Assembly: GCA_029237695.1 (NCBI GenBank)
Contig: CM055265.1
Span: forward strand, 81,214,447-81,278,446
DNA from: Conchocele bisecta
Lineage: Eukaryota; Mollusca; Bivalvia; Lucinida; Thyasiridae
DNA: 64,000 nt
Reading direction: 5' to 3'
The position numbers and the translations under genes are program-made. Below are positions 31,664 through 42,146 of the stretch, piece after piece. The stretch's first letter is position 1. Each line of letters starts with the position of its first letter. The notes beneath the pieces were generated by a model, which saw only the letters and a program-made list of their open reading frames with translations, had not been told where the DNA came from and did not search any database.

Positions 31664-31904
31664 AGGCCCGTTTCACTAAACTTTGTACGACTAAAATGTT
31701 CGTAAGTGCAAATTTAGGATCGTCTGGAAATTTCAATTGATGGATTTACATTTATTGAGCATAGGCTGCATAGGCAGCCTATGCTCAATAAATGTAAATC
31801 CAACAATTGTTTACAAGAAAATAGTGTTAATGTGAAATGTACAGACTATCATAATTTTGCACTTACAAACATTTTAGTCATACAAAGTTTAGTGAAACGG
31901 CCAT
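31664..31904. mobile_element. MITE family F, full length
   Basis: Ends aggcccgtttcactaaactt and aagtttagtgaaacggcc. The inner palindrome is catttattgagcataggctg / cagcctatgctcaataaatg. Next to the ends: actaaaatgttcgtaagtgc / cacttacaaacattttagtc. Confidence 0.9.
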
Positions 31905-31912
31905 CTGGGGTC

Positions 31913-32101
31913 CATTTCATGGGATTGTCTGGAAATTTCAATTGATGGATTTACATTTATTGAACATAGGCTGCATATGCTCAATAAATATAAATCCAGT
32001 AATTGTTTACAAGAAAACAGTGTTAATGTGAAATTTACAAGACTATCATAATTTTGCACTTACACACATTTTAGTCGTACAAAGTTTAGTGAAACGGCCC
32101 T
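31913..32101. mobile_element. MITE family F, left-truncated, next to another F
   Basis: Starts inside the arm (ggattgtctggaaatttcaa), then ttacatttattgaacatagg and the complete right end gtacaaagtttagtgaaacg + gccc. Very similar to its neighbour and probably a local duplicate. Confidence 0.8.
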
Positions 32102-32649
32102 CTTGTTAATAAGTCTTCATAATTTTACAAACTACCGCTAATAAGTGATATGTGAAAAAAAGAAAATGGATTTTATATGTCAAAACTTGTTGGCACAGCT
32201 GTTGATAAAATGTTAATTTGTGCAAGTGCCTGTAAATCGTTACACCACGGTTGGCTAACATTGTAGATCCAGATCAGCCTGTGCAACCAGGGTCTGCACT
32301 GTTTACATGATACCGTTGTCAGATGAAAACATTATCATCTAGAAGATGATTTCAACACCGATTTGGGTTCAACTTGTGTCAAGAATGATCCAAATCTCTT
32401 CTGATTTCTCCAGCTAAGTGGTTCGTTTTCACTTCCCTGTTCATTTATTCATAATAATGATATACGTTGGTTAACAAGCCGCCTATGGTTTCACAGCCAT
32501 ATCTCTTATTTCTCCTCATAACCTTTCGTTAAAATAATATGCACCTGAATTAGCAAAAACAGGTTCTATTAATCATTTTCTCTAAGATGTATTCGCAGAC
32601 AGAATGTCAGTTAATAAATCCAGTGTTCTGGTTAGCGACCCTTGCATAA
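32102..32649. other. Unique stretch with C-like words
   Basis: About 32260-32310 (ttgtagatccagatcagcct + gtgcaaccag) resembles a family C core. The rest has no repeat or gene signal. Confidence 0.35.
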
Positions 32650-32917
32650 CATTTATCCCGTCAACACAGTGCGTATGTGCCGTGAAACACGGTGCCGTGA
32701 AACATTTTTGATATCCAGTCAATATTATTTTTGCATTTTACTGCCATTTGTAGGTGTTGACGGGATAAATAGAATAGTAGGTTAGTGCCGTGAATGGGAA
32801 AAAATATCTGGCGCGGCACGGAAACGGGATGTGCTCGGCCGAGCCTCGCCCATCCCGTTTCCTGAGCCTTGCCAGATATTTTGTCCTATTCACGGCACTA
32901 ACCTACTATTCTCTATA
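32650..32917. mobile_element. Composite element Q, copy 2 (inverted)
   Basis: catttatcccgtcaacacag ... gtaggtgttgacgggataaa followed directly by gaatagtaggttagtgccgt ... ggcactaacctactattctc. Same two modules as at 12325 in the opposite order, including the word shared at the joint (ataaatagaatagtagg). Confidence 0.8.
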
Positions 32918-33126
32918 TATGTGGCTGTGACCGGAGAAATTTGGCTGATGGCATTTGTGACCAGTGTAGCTCCTGATCAAATAACACACCTGTATCCTAA
33001 TGACAAACAATATTGGTTGTTAGCGGTGTGTCAGGTGTTTCATTGATGGAAATGGCGAACAGTGTAGATCCTGATCTGGATCTGCACTTGTTGCAAAACC
33101 CGTAAGCCCCTTTATTCAGTCACAGA
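32918..33126. mobile_element. MITE family C abutting Q
   Basis: Starts atatgtggctgtgaccggag and ends cctttattcagtcacag. Internal gatcaaataacacacctgta, gatcctgatctggatctgca. It directly follows the Q end. Confidence 0.8.
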
Positions 33127-33189
33127 CCCTGAAACAAAAGCTGTAAATGTGACATACCATTATAAACATAATTATTCGGACACAATTTA

Positions 33190-33303
33190 TTCTGGCAAAA
33201 CATTTCCATTGCATACGATTCTAAAGTGTTGTCAAATCATGTGTTTAATGAGAAAAAACAAACAGCAGGCGGAAAAATTTAATTCAGCACTGTAAGGGTT
33301 AAT
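33190..33303. mobile_element. MITE family A, right half
   Basis: ttctggcaaaacatttccat, gattctaaagtgttgtcaaa, aaacagcaggcgg and gcactgtaagggttaa. The left half is absent. Confidence 0.7.
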
Positions 33304-33514
33304 AATTATCATCAGTCTGCAGCTTTGAGCATATTAGGATGGTCACCAGTTGACTATTTCTGCTGTCTCTATGACAGGTATGGTGAGATTGGCGTAGAAA
33401 CGGGTATTGACCTTATATGACCGGAACACTTTCCTGGCTTCCCACCTCCGCTATTCTCCCAACCCATCCTTGAATTCCCTTGTGATTGACATGTAAACCA
33501 TACAATTAAATGTT
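33304..33514. other. Unique stretch
   Basis: No repeat or frame recognised between two family A remnants. Confidence 0.35.
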
Positions 33515-33687
33515 GTCGGCCACTGTTTATTAGTCAGTTTTTCTCAACAACAGCATGTTTTGACAGGTCATGAGAATCATCTCCATTGGAGACGATTCTC
33601 ATTTCCTGCCGAAACATGTTTTTCTAAACACATCAGACAGATGTGAAAGAACAGCTGATAACAATATTTGTTCCCCTTAAGGGTTAA
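33515..33687. mobile_element. MITE family A, diverged sub-family
   Basis: Central palindrome tgagaatcatctccattgga + gacgattctca, with arms catgttttgacagg / cctgccgaaacatg, and end ttccccttaagggttaa. The left TTAA end is missing. Confidence 0.75.
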
Positions 33688-33711
33688 CAAACAGGTGTAA
33701 ACAGATACACA

Positions 33712-34218
33712 TTGTTGTCCACTAATTTCACCCATGTTTATGTTGCGACACCAAAATGTGATGGTTGCGTGACCAGATTCATGTTGTTGTCCGCTAATTT
33801 CACCCATGTTTATGTTGCGGCACCGAAATTTGATGGTTGGGTGACCAAATTTGTGTTGTTGTCCGCTAATTTCACCCATGTTTATGTTGCGACACCAAAA
33901 TTTGATGGTTGGGTGACCAAATTCATGATGGTGTTCTCTAATTTCACCCATGTTTATGTTGCGACACCAAAATGTGATGGTTGCGTGATCAGATTCATGT
34001 TGTTGTCCGCTAATTTCACCCATGTTTATGTTGCGGCACCGAAATTTGATGGTTGGGTGACCAAATTTGTGTTGTCCGCTAATTTCACCCATGTTTATGT
34101 TGCGACACCAAAATTTGATGGTTGGGTGACCAAATTCATGATGGTGTTCTCTAATTTCACCCATGTTTATGTTGCAACACCAAAATGTGATGGTTGTGTG
34201 ACCAGATTCATGTTGTAA
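33712..34218. repeat. 72 bp minisatellite with A-B-C higher-order order
   Basis: Seven units, with cccatg landmarks at 33731, 33803, 33875, 33947, 34019, 34088 and 34160 (spacing 72 except one of 69). Unit types alternate: A (aaaatgtgatggttgcgtg), B (gcggcaccgaaatttgatgg) and C (ends aaattcatgatggtgttctc), in the order A-B-C-A-B-C-A. Unit length and the single deletion are multiples of three, so both strands stay open (238 codons minus, 168 plus). No known domain; I treat it as a minisatellite. Confidence 0.9.
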
Positions 34219-34319
34219 CGTTCGTATACATTGTAACTTGAAGGATGACTTTAATATTTGGATACTTGATACATCTGAACATGCGCAATACACTCATGCC
34301 ACCATTAATATGACCTTGA

Positions 34320-34453
34320 CTTTCAACACCAGAGATAGTGAGTTCAATCCCTGCCATCGGCGTGAAAAATAGTATTTCCATCCCACTGGTCTTTCGGATG
34401 AGACTTGAAACTGAGGGGCCCCATCTCTGAACCAATTATCTCTTCCTGGGACA
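34320..34453 (+). mobile_element. Decayed SINE (same type as 6375)
   Basis: B-box-like gagttcaatccctgcc, then tttccatcccactggtcttt + cggatgagacttgaaactga and the tail cctgggacattaacca. The 5' tRNA-like head is not recognisable. A family D copy follows at its end. Confidence 0.55.
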
Positions 34454-34697
34454 TTAACCATTTCACCCCGAAGTAACTGGAATGGATTTTTAATATGTTC
34501 ATTTCTGAACATATCCAATCGTCACAAAATGATTTTCAGACTAGTCGATTTATGAAAAGTGGGTGTTTTTTGTTCTCCAAAAGGTGAAAATTACTTTATA
34601 AAAGTGCAGATCCTGATGAGATGGCTACGAACCGGCTCATCTGGGTCTGCACTGTTTGCATAAACCGCTATGGCGGGCTTTCGTGTTCAAAAGGTTA
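34454..34697. mobile_element. MITE family D, full length
   Basis: TTAACCATTTCACCCCGAAG to tcgtgttcaaaaggttaa. Hairpin weaker than usual (gatgagatggctacgaaccg + gctcatc). Its last TTAA is the first of the next D copy. Confidence 0.85.
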
Positions 34698-34918
34698 ACC
34701 CTTTCAACACTACAGGCCTGTATAGTGGTATTGACAAAAAGTGTAGATCCAGATGAGCCGGCTCGTGACGAGCCGTCTCTCATCAGGATCTATAATTTTT
34801 GCAAGTAATTTTCATATTTTTTGAGATAAATGGAATATTATAAATGGAATACTCTAAAAATTATTTTACACTGTTTGCCAATACCAATATACAGGCCTGT
34901 GGTGTTGAAAGGGTTAAA
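34694..34918. mobile_element. MITE family D with two like ends
   Basis: TTAACCCTTTCAACACTACA at left, and tatacaggcctgtggtgttg + aaagggttaa at right, so both ends are of the 'caggcctg' type. Other D copies have one of each. It shares TTAA with the preceding copy. Confidence 0.85.
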
Positions 34919-35144
34919 ACCCTTTCATTTTCTCCAAGATTCCCTGGAGAGGATTCGTGAATAGGGATGTTCACTGATCCCAAGTTGTGTGTAATCATTA
35001 CAGACAAAGGACGAACTCTGCTATGACAATGATGAGTTGGTCATTTTACCTACCAGAGAATTGGATAATTTGTCAATTTGTTCTATCCCATCTCTGGCAA
35101 GTACTGGTGGTGTTTGGTTTATGGCTTCATCCTCCAGACTATTG

Positions 35145-35394
35145 AACCCTTTCATCCCTAAATAACTGGAATGGACTTTGATATGTTGATTTTCCGACCT
35201 ATCCAATCTTCACAAAATAATTTTCAGACTCGCCCATTTATGAAAATGGGGTGTTTTTGTTTTAAAAAATATGAAAATTACTTGCTAAAACTAAAAAGTG
35301 CAGATCCTGATGAGACGGCTCGTCACGAGCCGGCTCATCTTGATCTACACTGTTTGCCAATACCACTATACAGGTCTGTGATGTTGAAAGGGTT
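35145..35394. mobile_element. MITE family D, full length
   Basis: aaccctttcatccctaaata to ggtctgtgatgttgaaaggg + tt. Perfect hairpin gatgagacggctcgtcacga + gccggctcatc. Confidence 0.85.
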
Positions 35395-35554
35395 CAACCT
35401 TTCACCCCTAGTAGGTTTGATATTTCATGGACTATTTTCGGACTAATTTTCAACTCTTTCAGACTAACTTTATCAAGATCATTTATCAGATAAGTGGCCA
35501 TGGTAGTGTTGTAGTAACAAAATGTAAAATTTTCTATAAACGGTGCAGAAACCC

Positions 35555-35745
35555 TCACTTCGCGGGAGATGAAATTTGTCGTCTGCTGTTTTTCATTTTC
35601 ACCTTAATTCTTAACAAAAAACCTGTTTTGGCAGCACATGAGAATCGTCTCTCATGGGCTGTCGAACCAGGTTTTTATCAAGAAATATTGAAAATAAAAC
35701 ATTTCCTGCAGATGACACAATTTAATTCAGCGTAGTAAGGGTTAA
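35555..35745. mobile_element. MITE family A, diverged sub-family
   Basis: ttgtcgtctgctgtttttca, a short hairpin ttggcagcacatgagaatcg + tctctcatgggctgtcgaac, and the end gcgtagtaagggttaa. Related to the copy at 33515. Confidence 0.75.
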
Positions 35746-35828
35746 AGCAAGCTCATCTGGATATACAATGTAGTAAATATTAGCACAAAGAGTTGAAAAC
35801 GTGCATTTTGGTGTTTGACTTATTAGTG

Positions 35829-35898
35829 CAGTGGAACCTCTAAACCAGACATCCTGGGAGATCCCCAGGGTGTTTAGTTTCGAAATATTCAACTGTAA
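35829..35898. mobile_element. MITE family E end pair, diverged
   Basis: gcagtggaacctctaaacca ... ccccagggtgtttagtttcg. Palindromic core tcctgggagatccccaggg. The right outer end has decayed. Confidence 0.6.
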
Positions 35899-36012
35899 TT
35901 CATGTACACGAGAATTCTAAGATATTTGTGCGTGTTTTGCTATCATGTACAGCGAAAAATGACAATCGAAACCCGTCAGCATGTTTTTATTGGTGTCCGA
36001 TTTAGAAGGCTA

Positions 36013-36243
36013 TGCTGTACAGTGGAACCCCTCTAAACTGGACACCAAGAAATAACATCTGTGATCTTATTTTTGATGAATTTCTTGGTCTTCTATCTCT
36101 GGTGATAATGTCTGTTCGTGATCGCATATCACACAACTATGGCTCAAAATGATCAAATGCCTGATTTACATTGACACCTCTCTAAGCCGGACGGACACCT
36201 TGGGGACCTCCCAGGATGTCCGGTTTAGAGAGGTTTCACTGTA
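36013..36243. mobile_element. MITE family E, about 230 bp
   Basis: tacagtggaacccctctaaa to ccggtttagagaggtttcac + tgta. The interior ctatctctggtgataatgtc, tgttcgtgatcgcatatcac is shared with the copy at 42728. The right end is itself a smaller palindrome (gccggacggacaccttgggg + acctcccagg). Confidence 0.8.
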
Positions 36244-36878
36244 GATCAATGGGACAGTTTCTGTTCTATTTGTAATGGCTTGTTGGTGAAGAAGCAAAAC
36301 GGAAAATGTGGTTCAGCGAACTTCAGTGCGGTGTGGTGCTGTAGAAAGTTCTCGTGTTTTCGTGTTCTTCGAGTGATTTCATTATTATTCCGTTCCATGG
36401 TTGCCAACACTAAAGTCTTTCCACGTTTTGCTGCCGACAAACATTTGGCTATTAAACACATTATATCTAGAAAATATTTAAATGAAAGTACTTTTTCACC
36501 AATAACAAAAAAGTCACCCTCCCCGAAATTTTTTGTTTCATGAAATTCCATCGAATATTTATTTAATAGCGAAAAAAACATTTTCCGATGGGAATTTAAC
36601 GTGGGGAAAAAAGAGGCAGAAGAGGTGAAGAGGAGTCAAAAAATGAAGAATTTCGGAAATTGACTCCGAGACCTGGCTAGATACCTTGGAAATGATGTAA
36701 CTAAGAAAACAAAAGTTAGATTTTAAAATCGGTCCACAAATAAAAAAAAATCTAAAAAAAAATATATTTTTAGCCCCCATGTTAAATTCCCATAGGAAAA
36801 TCATTTTTTTCGCAATAAAATAAATATTTTACGGAATTTCATCAATTAAATTTGTTTGGTGAGGGTGACTTTTTAGCT

Positions 36879-37009
36879 TTCCATCAATGAAACACCCAAC
36901 ATGCTTCTACCAAGCAATATAGATAGTTATCAGGCTACAGGAATTTGCTATATTATCAGGAGCTACGCTGGTGACACATCCCATAAGCCCCATTTTTAGC
37001 TCACCTGAG
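36879..37009. mobile_element. Family C 3' part fused to family G
   Basis: ccatcaatgaaacacccaac ... cccataagccccattttt is the right half of family C, with no left end. It runs into G without a break. The same fusion, nearly identical in sequence, is at 40525-40644. Confidence 0.8.
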
Positions 37010-38183
37010 CGAAGCTCATGTCAGCTATTGTTACCGCAATGTGTCCGTCGTCCGTCGTCGTCCGTCGTCGTCCGTGAACATTTTCAAACGTCTTCTCCTC
37101 GGTAACCATTGGGCCTATAGTCACCAAACTTCATGGTCATGGTCCTTAGGTAGGGGGATTACAAAATTGTTAAAATGACGTCATTACGTAATCGAAGATG
37201 GCCGTTGTCTAAAAATATCACAAATTCTTCAAAAATCTTCTTCTCAAGAACCACTAACCGGATTTCGACAAAACTTGGTAGGAATGATCGATGTACAATG
37301 CTCTTTCAAAGTTGTTAAAATGGTGACCCTGGGGTCAAAAATGGGCGTGGCCCGTGGGGTCAAATTGGGGTCAAATTTTATTTTTGACCGAATATGGTCA
37401 TGTCATATATCAGATTGAAGGTATCAATGAGGCAATCACTCTGGTGCATTTTTTGTTGAAATCGGATGGTTATGTCATCCAAGATGGCCGCCGAAAGGTC
37501 AAAGGTCGTTCTTTTATTAGAGATTTCAAAATTCTTCTTCACATGAACCGCTTGGCCCATGGTAGCCAAACTTAAAAGTTATGGTCCATGGGTGAAGCCT
37601 TTTCAGATTTGTTAAAATGGAGGTCATCGCTAATCCAAGGTGGCCGCTGTCTAAAAATAGCATAAATTCTTAAAAAATCTTCTTCTCATGAACCGCTAGC
37701 CGGATTTCGACGAAACTTGGTAGGAATGATCGATGTACAATGCTCTTTCAAAGTTGTTCAAATGGTGACCCCGGGGTGATAAATGGGCGTGGCCAGTGGG
37801 GTCAAATTTTATTTTTGACCGAATATGCTCATGGCATATATCAAATTGAAGGTATCGATGAGCGATTGCTCTGGTGCAATATTTGTCGGAATCGGATGAT
37901 TATAACATCCATTGATGGCCGCCAAAAGGTCCATTTATTCGAGATTTTGAACGTCTTTTTCTCAGAAACCACATGGCCGATGCTGGCCAAACTTCATAGG
38001 AAGTTAAGATCCTTGGGTAAAGCATTTTCAGATTTGGTAAAATGAGAGTCATCGCTTAATCCAAGATGACCGCCATCTAAAAATAGCACAATTTTTTTTA
38101 AAACACATGAACTCAATGTCACATTCTCCTCTGGTGTTCATGGAGTCAGGTGAGCGAATTAGGGCCATCATGGCCCTCTTGTT
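37010..38183 (+). mobile_element. Family G long repeat, two internal units
   Basis: Starts tagctcacctgagcgaagct, then a tccgtcgtcgtccg run. The internal unit starting ggatttcgacaaaacttggt at about 37260 recurs at about 37702 (roughly 440 bp). Ends caggtgagcgaattagggcc + atcatggccctcttg. Words such as ccaagatggccgcc repeat within units. Short frames are not coding. Confidence 0.85.
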
Positions 38184-38290
38184 TTGTAATTGATGAAAAA
38201 GTACTTTAATACATTTAAATATTTTTTGGATTTAATGTGTTTAATGGCAAAATGCTCGTCGGCAGCAAAACGTGGAACAGACAGTAGTGA

Positions 38291-38780
38291 TCAGATCTTG
38301 TCTGGTACAAGTGCTATTGAAAGCTCATGAAGCACATTTACTTTAACTATCCCTCGACCATTTATAGTTCTATTTTAAATGAGACAATATATAAATCATC
38401 ACAGAGAAAATATATGTCCATCCTTCTTAAGGGAAGGCAGTATAATTAGCCTATTATTCCAAAACGTCATATTGTAATTTGCTGTTGCCAAAAAGAAATA
38501 CCACAGACTCCCCAAGGGGTACCTCATACATACAAAGTAATTACAGTAAAGAGGCGTAATGAATCGTTTTCCAGGGAGCAGCGTCCACTATAGATTATGT
38601 AAGGTTGAGAAATTGATTACAGTGTAATTAAACAGCAAAATCAATGGTCTGCATTGGCAAACGAGGCTGGAATGAGCGAGCGACCAGGAAAGTCAACAGT
38701 TTCTAGTGATATACAATGCACATGCACATCTACTGTACTGTTTTGATATAATTTGGACCGTAATTGTAGTTTGGGGTGTA
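38291..38780. other. Unique stretch, no gene seen
   Basis: Ordinary-complexity DNA after the B element. No repeat recognised before the ATTG run. Confidence 0.4.
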
Positions 38781-38785
38781 ATTTT

Positions 38786-38886
38786 CATTGATTGATTGAT
38801 TGATTGAATGGTTGGTTGATTGATTGATTGATTTGTTGGTTTTGGGTGTTGATTGATTGATTGATTGATTGATTTATTCATTTATT
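38786..38886. repeat. ATTG microsatellite
   Basis: tgattgattgattgattgaa, gttggttgattgattgattg and a further run, then tttattcatttatttatt. A family C end (ccagtcacagccacatt) follows at about 38898. Confidence 0.85.
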
Positions 38887-38988
38887 TATTACCCAATTCT
38901 CCAGTCACAGCCACATTGAAGTAATTGTGTTCGTGTTTGGAAGACAAGATATAACATGGGAGAGAAAACAAATAATGTCATCAGCTTT

Positions 38989-39186
38989 TTATGCCCCCTC
39001 CAATTTATTGTGGGTGGTGGGGGCATTATGTTTTACCCCTGTCCGTCTTTGCATCCAAGAACTCCTTCACCAATTTCAATACTATTTGCCCACAATGTCT
39101 GTCTAGGGATTAGCTTCGTAATAATTGCTCTTTTACTATCAAAGCTGCAGGTGGGTGCATCCGTGGTCTATGAACACATTTTCTAG
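38989..39186 (+). mobile_element. Family H/I-like short element
   Basis: Starts tatgccccctccaatttatt + gtgggtggtgggggcat (a hairpin), then ctgtccgtctttgcatccaa, cccacaatgtctgtctaggg and ends ctgcaggtgggtgcatccgt. It mixes an H-type head with I-type inner words. Confidence 0.6.
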
Positions 39187-39289
39187 TTTTCGTGTGTGTT
39201 CATTTTCCATTTTTCACTCAAAATTTAACACATCAGATTCATTCCTTTTGTCCTTGAATCACCTTGAATTACATTGTCATCCCAACCGT

Positions 39290-39512
39290 TGGGGTGGTCG
39301 GATTAGCTCAGTAGGTAGAGCGTCGGACTGCGGATCGGGAGACCCCGGGTTCGATTCCCACCTCGACCTGCTCCGAATGGTCGATTCGGCGTGTCCTTGG
39401 GCAAGACAACTTCGTGCTAGCCTAGTCCTATCGGATGAGGACTTAAATAGTCGGTCCCGACATGCAAGGTCATCGAGCCAGTGCCGTCGTTAAATCAAAG
39501 CATTTACATTTT
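39290..39512 (+). mobile_element. tRNA-headed V-type SINE, intact
   Basis: Starts near ggggtggtcggattagctca. A box tagctcagtagg at 39304-39315 and B box ggttcgattcc at 39348-39358 give an RNA polymerase III promoter. The tRNA-like part has T before an anticodon-like GCG but a mismatched stem. The V-type block gtgtccttgggcaagac lies at 39391-39407. The tail is atcaaagcatttacatttt. Flanking atcccaac at 39279-39286 and 39513-39520 is a likely target duplication. Confidence 0.9.
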
Positions 39513-39520
39513 ATCCCAAC

Positions 39521-40437
39521 AGTCGTCTAATCTTTACCAAACTTGGTCATCATTCTTATGATTATTAAGGCTAAGGTCTACTTTATTGATGACAATGCAT
39601 CTTTTTTCTTTTTTTTTTAATGTTTGAACTTTATTTATTTTGCAACTATTACAAACAAGCGCGAGAGCACTTATACAAATGCTTTCGTTGGCACAGATGA
39701 AGGCGTGAGGGCTGTCATTACGATGCATCTTTCAGTAAAATAACAACAACAAAACATACATTCCCACACATCTGTAAATATAATGGAATATAATCATTGT
39801 GACGTTGTCTACAGATGCGTTAATTTGCTTAAAAAAACCTTTTACTGATATTCATTTATTATTTCCGTGTTCATTCGCCGCACCCTAGACCTGTATGGAA
39901 GGGTTATGCACGATCTTTCCCATTTGTTGCTATTCGGCGCCCGCCTGATAAAAAGGCCCTTATGACATGTGTGACTGGCATAGATCCTGATCACCATATG
40001 TGGTCGTTCAATCAATAGATGATTGCTTGGTTGATTGGCAACCAACCTAGGAGCTGATCAGACTGCGCGGACGCGCAGTCTGATCAGGTCCTCGGTTGGT
40101 CGTTCACCTTGTAGCGTCCCTTTTCTCATACGGGGGTCCAAATATCATAATTTACCATTTACGACTCAGCTGGCCTGATTAATGATGTTACTGCGGATTA
40201 AATTAATAATGAATCAGTTAATGGATTTTCGTCATTAGGCTTGAAAATGTTGTGTTTCTGAGTATAATTAACGCTGAAAATACCATAATTGTGTGGCAGC
40301 ACTTTCGGAATAGCGAATCTGTTACGATATAGACAATTACACCATTCAAGATGGCTTGAAACTTGGCATGCATATGCAGTAATGTAGACGTAGATATGGA
40401 CTGCATGAACAGTGTCTATATTGATTGCTGCTGCATC
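39521..40437. other. Mostly unique; one strong hairpin
   Basis: At about 40041-40110, accaacctaggagctgatca + gactgcgcgg pairs with ccgcgc-like gcgcagtctgatcaggtcct + cggttggt. Its words resemble the family C core. No gene seen; the 105-codon minus frame at 40198-40515 runs into family C. Confidence 0.4.
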
Positions 40438-40440
40438 ATA

Positions 40441-40644
40441 TGTGGCTGTGACCGGAGAAATGTAGTGTAGTTCAGTGTAGTTCCAGATCAACCTGTGCAT
40501 CCGCACATTCTGCACAATTCGTCATTCCATCAATGAAACACCCAACATGCTTCTAACAAGCAATATAGATAGTTATCAGGCTACAGGAATGTGCTATATT
40601 ATCAGGAGCTACGCTGGTGACACATCCCATAAGCCCCATTTTTA
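40441..40644. mobile_element. MITE family C invaded by family G
   Basis: tgtggctgtgaccggagaaa ... gcatccgcacattctgcaca ... ccataagccccattttt. At the point where other copies read ccatttctccagtcac, family G begins. This looks like the source of the C-G fusion. Confidence 0.8.
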
Positions 40645-41462
40645 GCTCACCTGAGCGAAGCTCATGTCAGCTATTGTTACCGCAATGTGTCCGTCGTACG
40701 TCGTACGTCGTCGTCCATCGTCGTCCGTCGTCGTCCGTGAACATTTTCAAACGTCTTCTCCTCGGTAACCATTCGGCCTATTGTCACCAAACTTCATGGT
40801 CATGGTCCTTAGGTAAGGGGATTACAAGATTGTTAAAATGACGTCATTACGTAATCCAAGATGGCCGCCGTCTAAAAATAGCACAAATTCTTCAAAAATC
40901 TTTTTCTCAAGAACCGCTAGCCGGATTTCGACGAAACTTGGTAGGAATGATCGATGTACAATGCTCTTTCAAAGTTGTTCAAATGGTGACCCCGGGGTGA
41001 TAAATGGGCGTGGCCAGTGGGGTCAAATTTTATTTTTGACCGAATATGCTCATGGCATATATCAAATTGAAGGTATCGATGAGCGATTGCTCTGGTGCAA
41101 TATTTGTCGGAACCGCAACCTGGATTTCGACGAAACTTGGTAGGAATGATCGATGTAGAATGCTCTTTCAAAGGTGTTAAAATGGTGACCCCGGGGTCAA
41201 AAATGGGCGTAGCCCGTAGGGTCAAATTTTTCTCTTTTTCTCAGGAACCACATGGCCGATGCTGGCCAAACTTCATAGTAAGTTAACATCCTTGGGTGAA
41301 GCATTTTCAGATTTGGTAAAATGAGACTTATCGCTTAATCCAAGATGACCGCCATCTAAAAATAGCACAATTTTTTTTAAAACACATATGAACTCAATGT
41401 CACATTCTCCTGGTGTTCATGCAGTCAGGTGAGCGAATTAGGGCCATCATGGCCCTCTTGTT
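40642..41462 (+). mobile_element. Family G, shortened
   Basis: Starts ttagctcacctgagcgaagc and ends atcatggccctcttg. The internal unit is present once plus a partial copy: cggatttcgacgaaacttgg at about 40922 and gatttcgacgaaacttggta at about 41123, only about 200 bp apart. An internal deletion has therefore joined two units. Confidence 0.85.
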
Positions 41463-41770
41463 CCATTTCACAGGTCAGGAGCTACATGGGTTTCAAATCC
41501 CATAAGCCCAATTTCCCCAGTAACAGTTGGTCAGGAGCTACGCGGGTCACAGATTCCATAAGCCACATTTTTCCAGTCACATATATGAGCCTTATGGGAT
41601 TTGTGACATGTGTAGCATTTGATCAAATATCACAATCACGTAGCCTGATAACTATCTATATTGCTAATGTTAGAAGCATGACCGGTGCTTCATTGATGGA
41701 ATGGTGTACAGTTAGTGCAGATCCCGATCAGACTGTGCAGATATGGATCCATATATGAGCCTTATAGATG
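41463..41770. mobile_element. Several partial family C copies
   Basis: tcaggagctacatgggtttc ... caatttccccagtaacag; gtcaggagctacgcgggtca ... catttttccagtcacatata; then a reversed body tgagccttatgggatttgtg ... gttagaagcatgaccggtgc ... gatcccgatcagactgtgca. Confidence 0.65.
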
Positions 41771-41892
41771 ATAAAAGGATCTCATCGTGACCAGTGTAGG
41801 TCTGTCTGACCGTGTATACTCAATTCAATTCAATTGCCTGATATAGTTGTACTGCCATCAGCAAAAATATTACATTGTAGTGTGATAGTGTA

Positions 41893-42099
41893 AATGTCCA
41901 GGCCTGTTTTGCTTTATTTGCAAAAAGTATTGATACAGATGAGCCGGCTCATCAGGATCTGCACTTATTGCAAGTAATTTTAAGGACAAAATCACCCCCT
42001 TTTCATGGACTCGTCTGAAAATCATTATGTCACGGTTGAATTTGTTGCACAATTAACATAACAAAATCCATTCCAGTTACTTAGGGGTGAAAGGGTTAA
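41893..42099. mobile_element. MITE family D, left end decayed
   Basis: aatgtccaggcctgttttgc, hairpin gatgagccggctcatcagga, and a complete right end ccagttacttaggggtgaaa + gggttaa. Confidence 0.8.
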
Positions 42100-42146
42100 A
42101 AGCATTGTATCTCAGATGATTGTATCTTAGATATTCCATATGTTAA

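Larger units (their letters stand above)
36409..38290. mobile_element. Family B, split by a C-G chimera
   Basis: Left arm ccacgttttgctgccgacaa ... and right arm gtcggcagcaaaacgtggaa are inverse. Inner words cgatgggaatttaacgtggg / atgttaaattcccataggaa. The interruption lies between gagggtgactttt (36872) and attgatgaaaaagtact (38193); the copy at 3338 reads through at this place. Confidence 0.75.

Noticed and set aside
33577..34293. 238-codon minus frame and overlapping 168-codon plus frame
   Set aside because: Both follow from a 72-bp unit without stops on either strand. There is no splice or start context. Kept as a finding about the array, not as a gene.
37354..37575. Conserved short frames in family G (about 60-100 codons)
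   Set aside because: Similar peptides recur in G copies because the DNA repeats. Frames break at different points between copies and no codon-level constraint is visible.
39290..39365. Possible tRNA gene (anticodon-like GCG)
   Set aside because: A and B boxes are present, but the anticodon stem has a mismatch and the T-stem is poorly paired. The sequence continues into a conserved SINE body that is also found at 19185.
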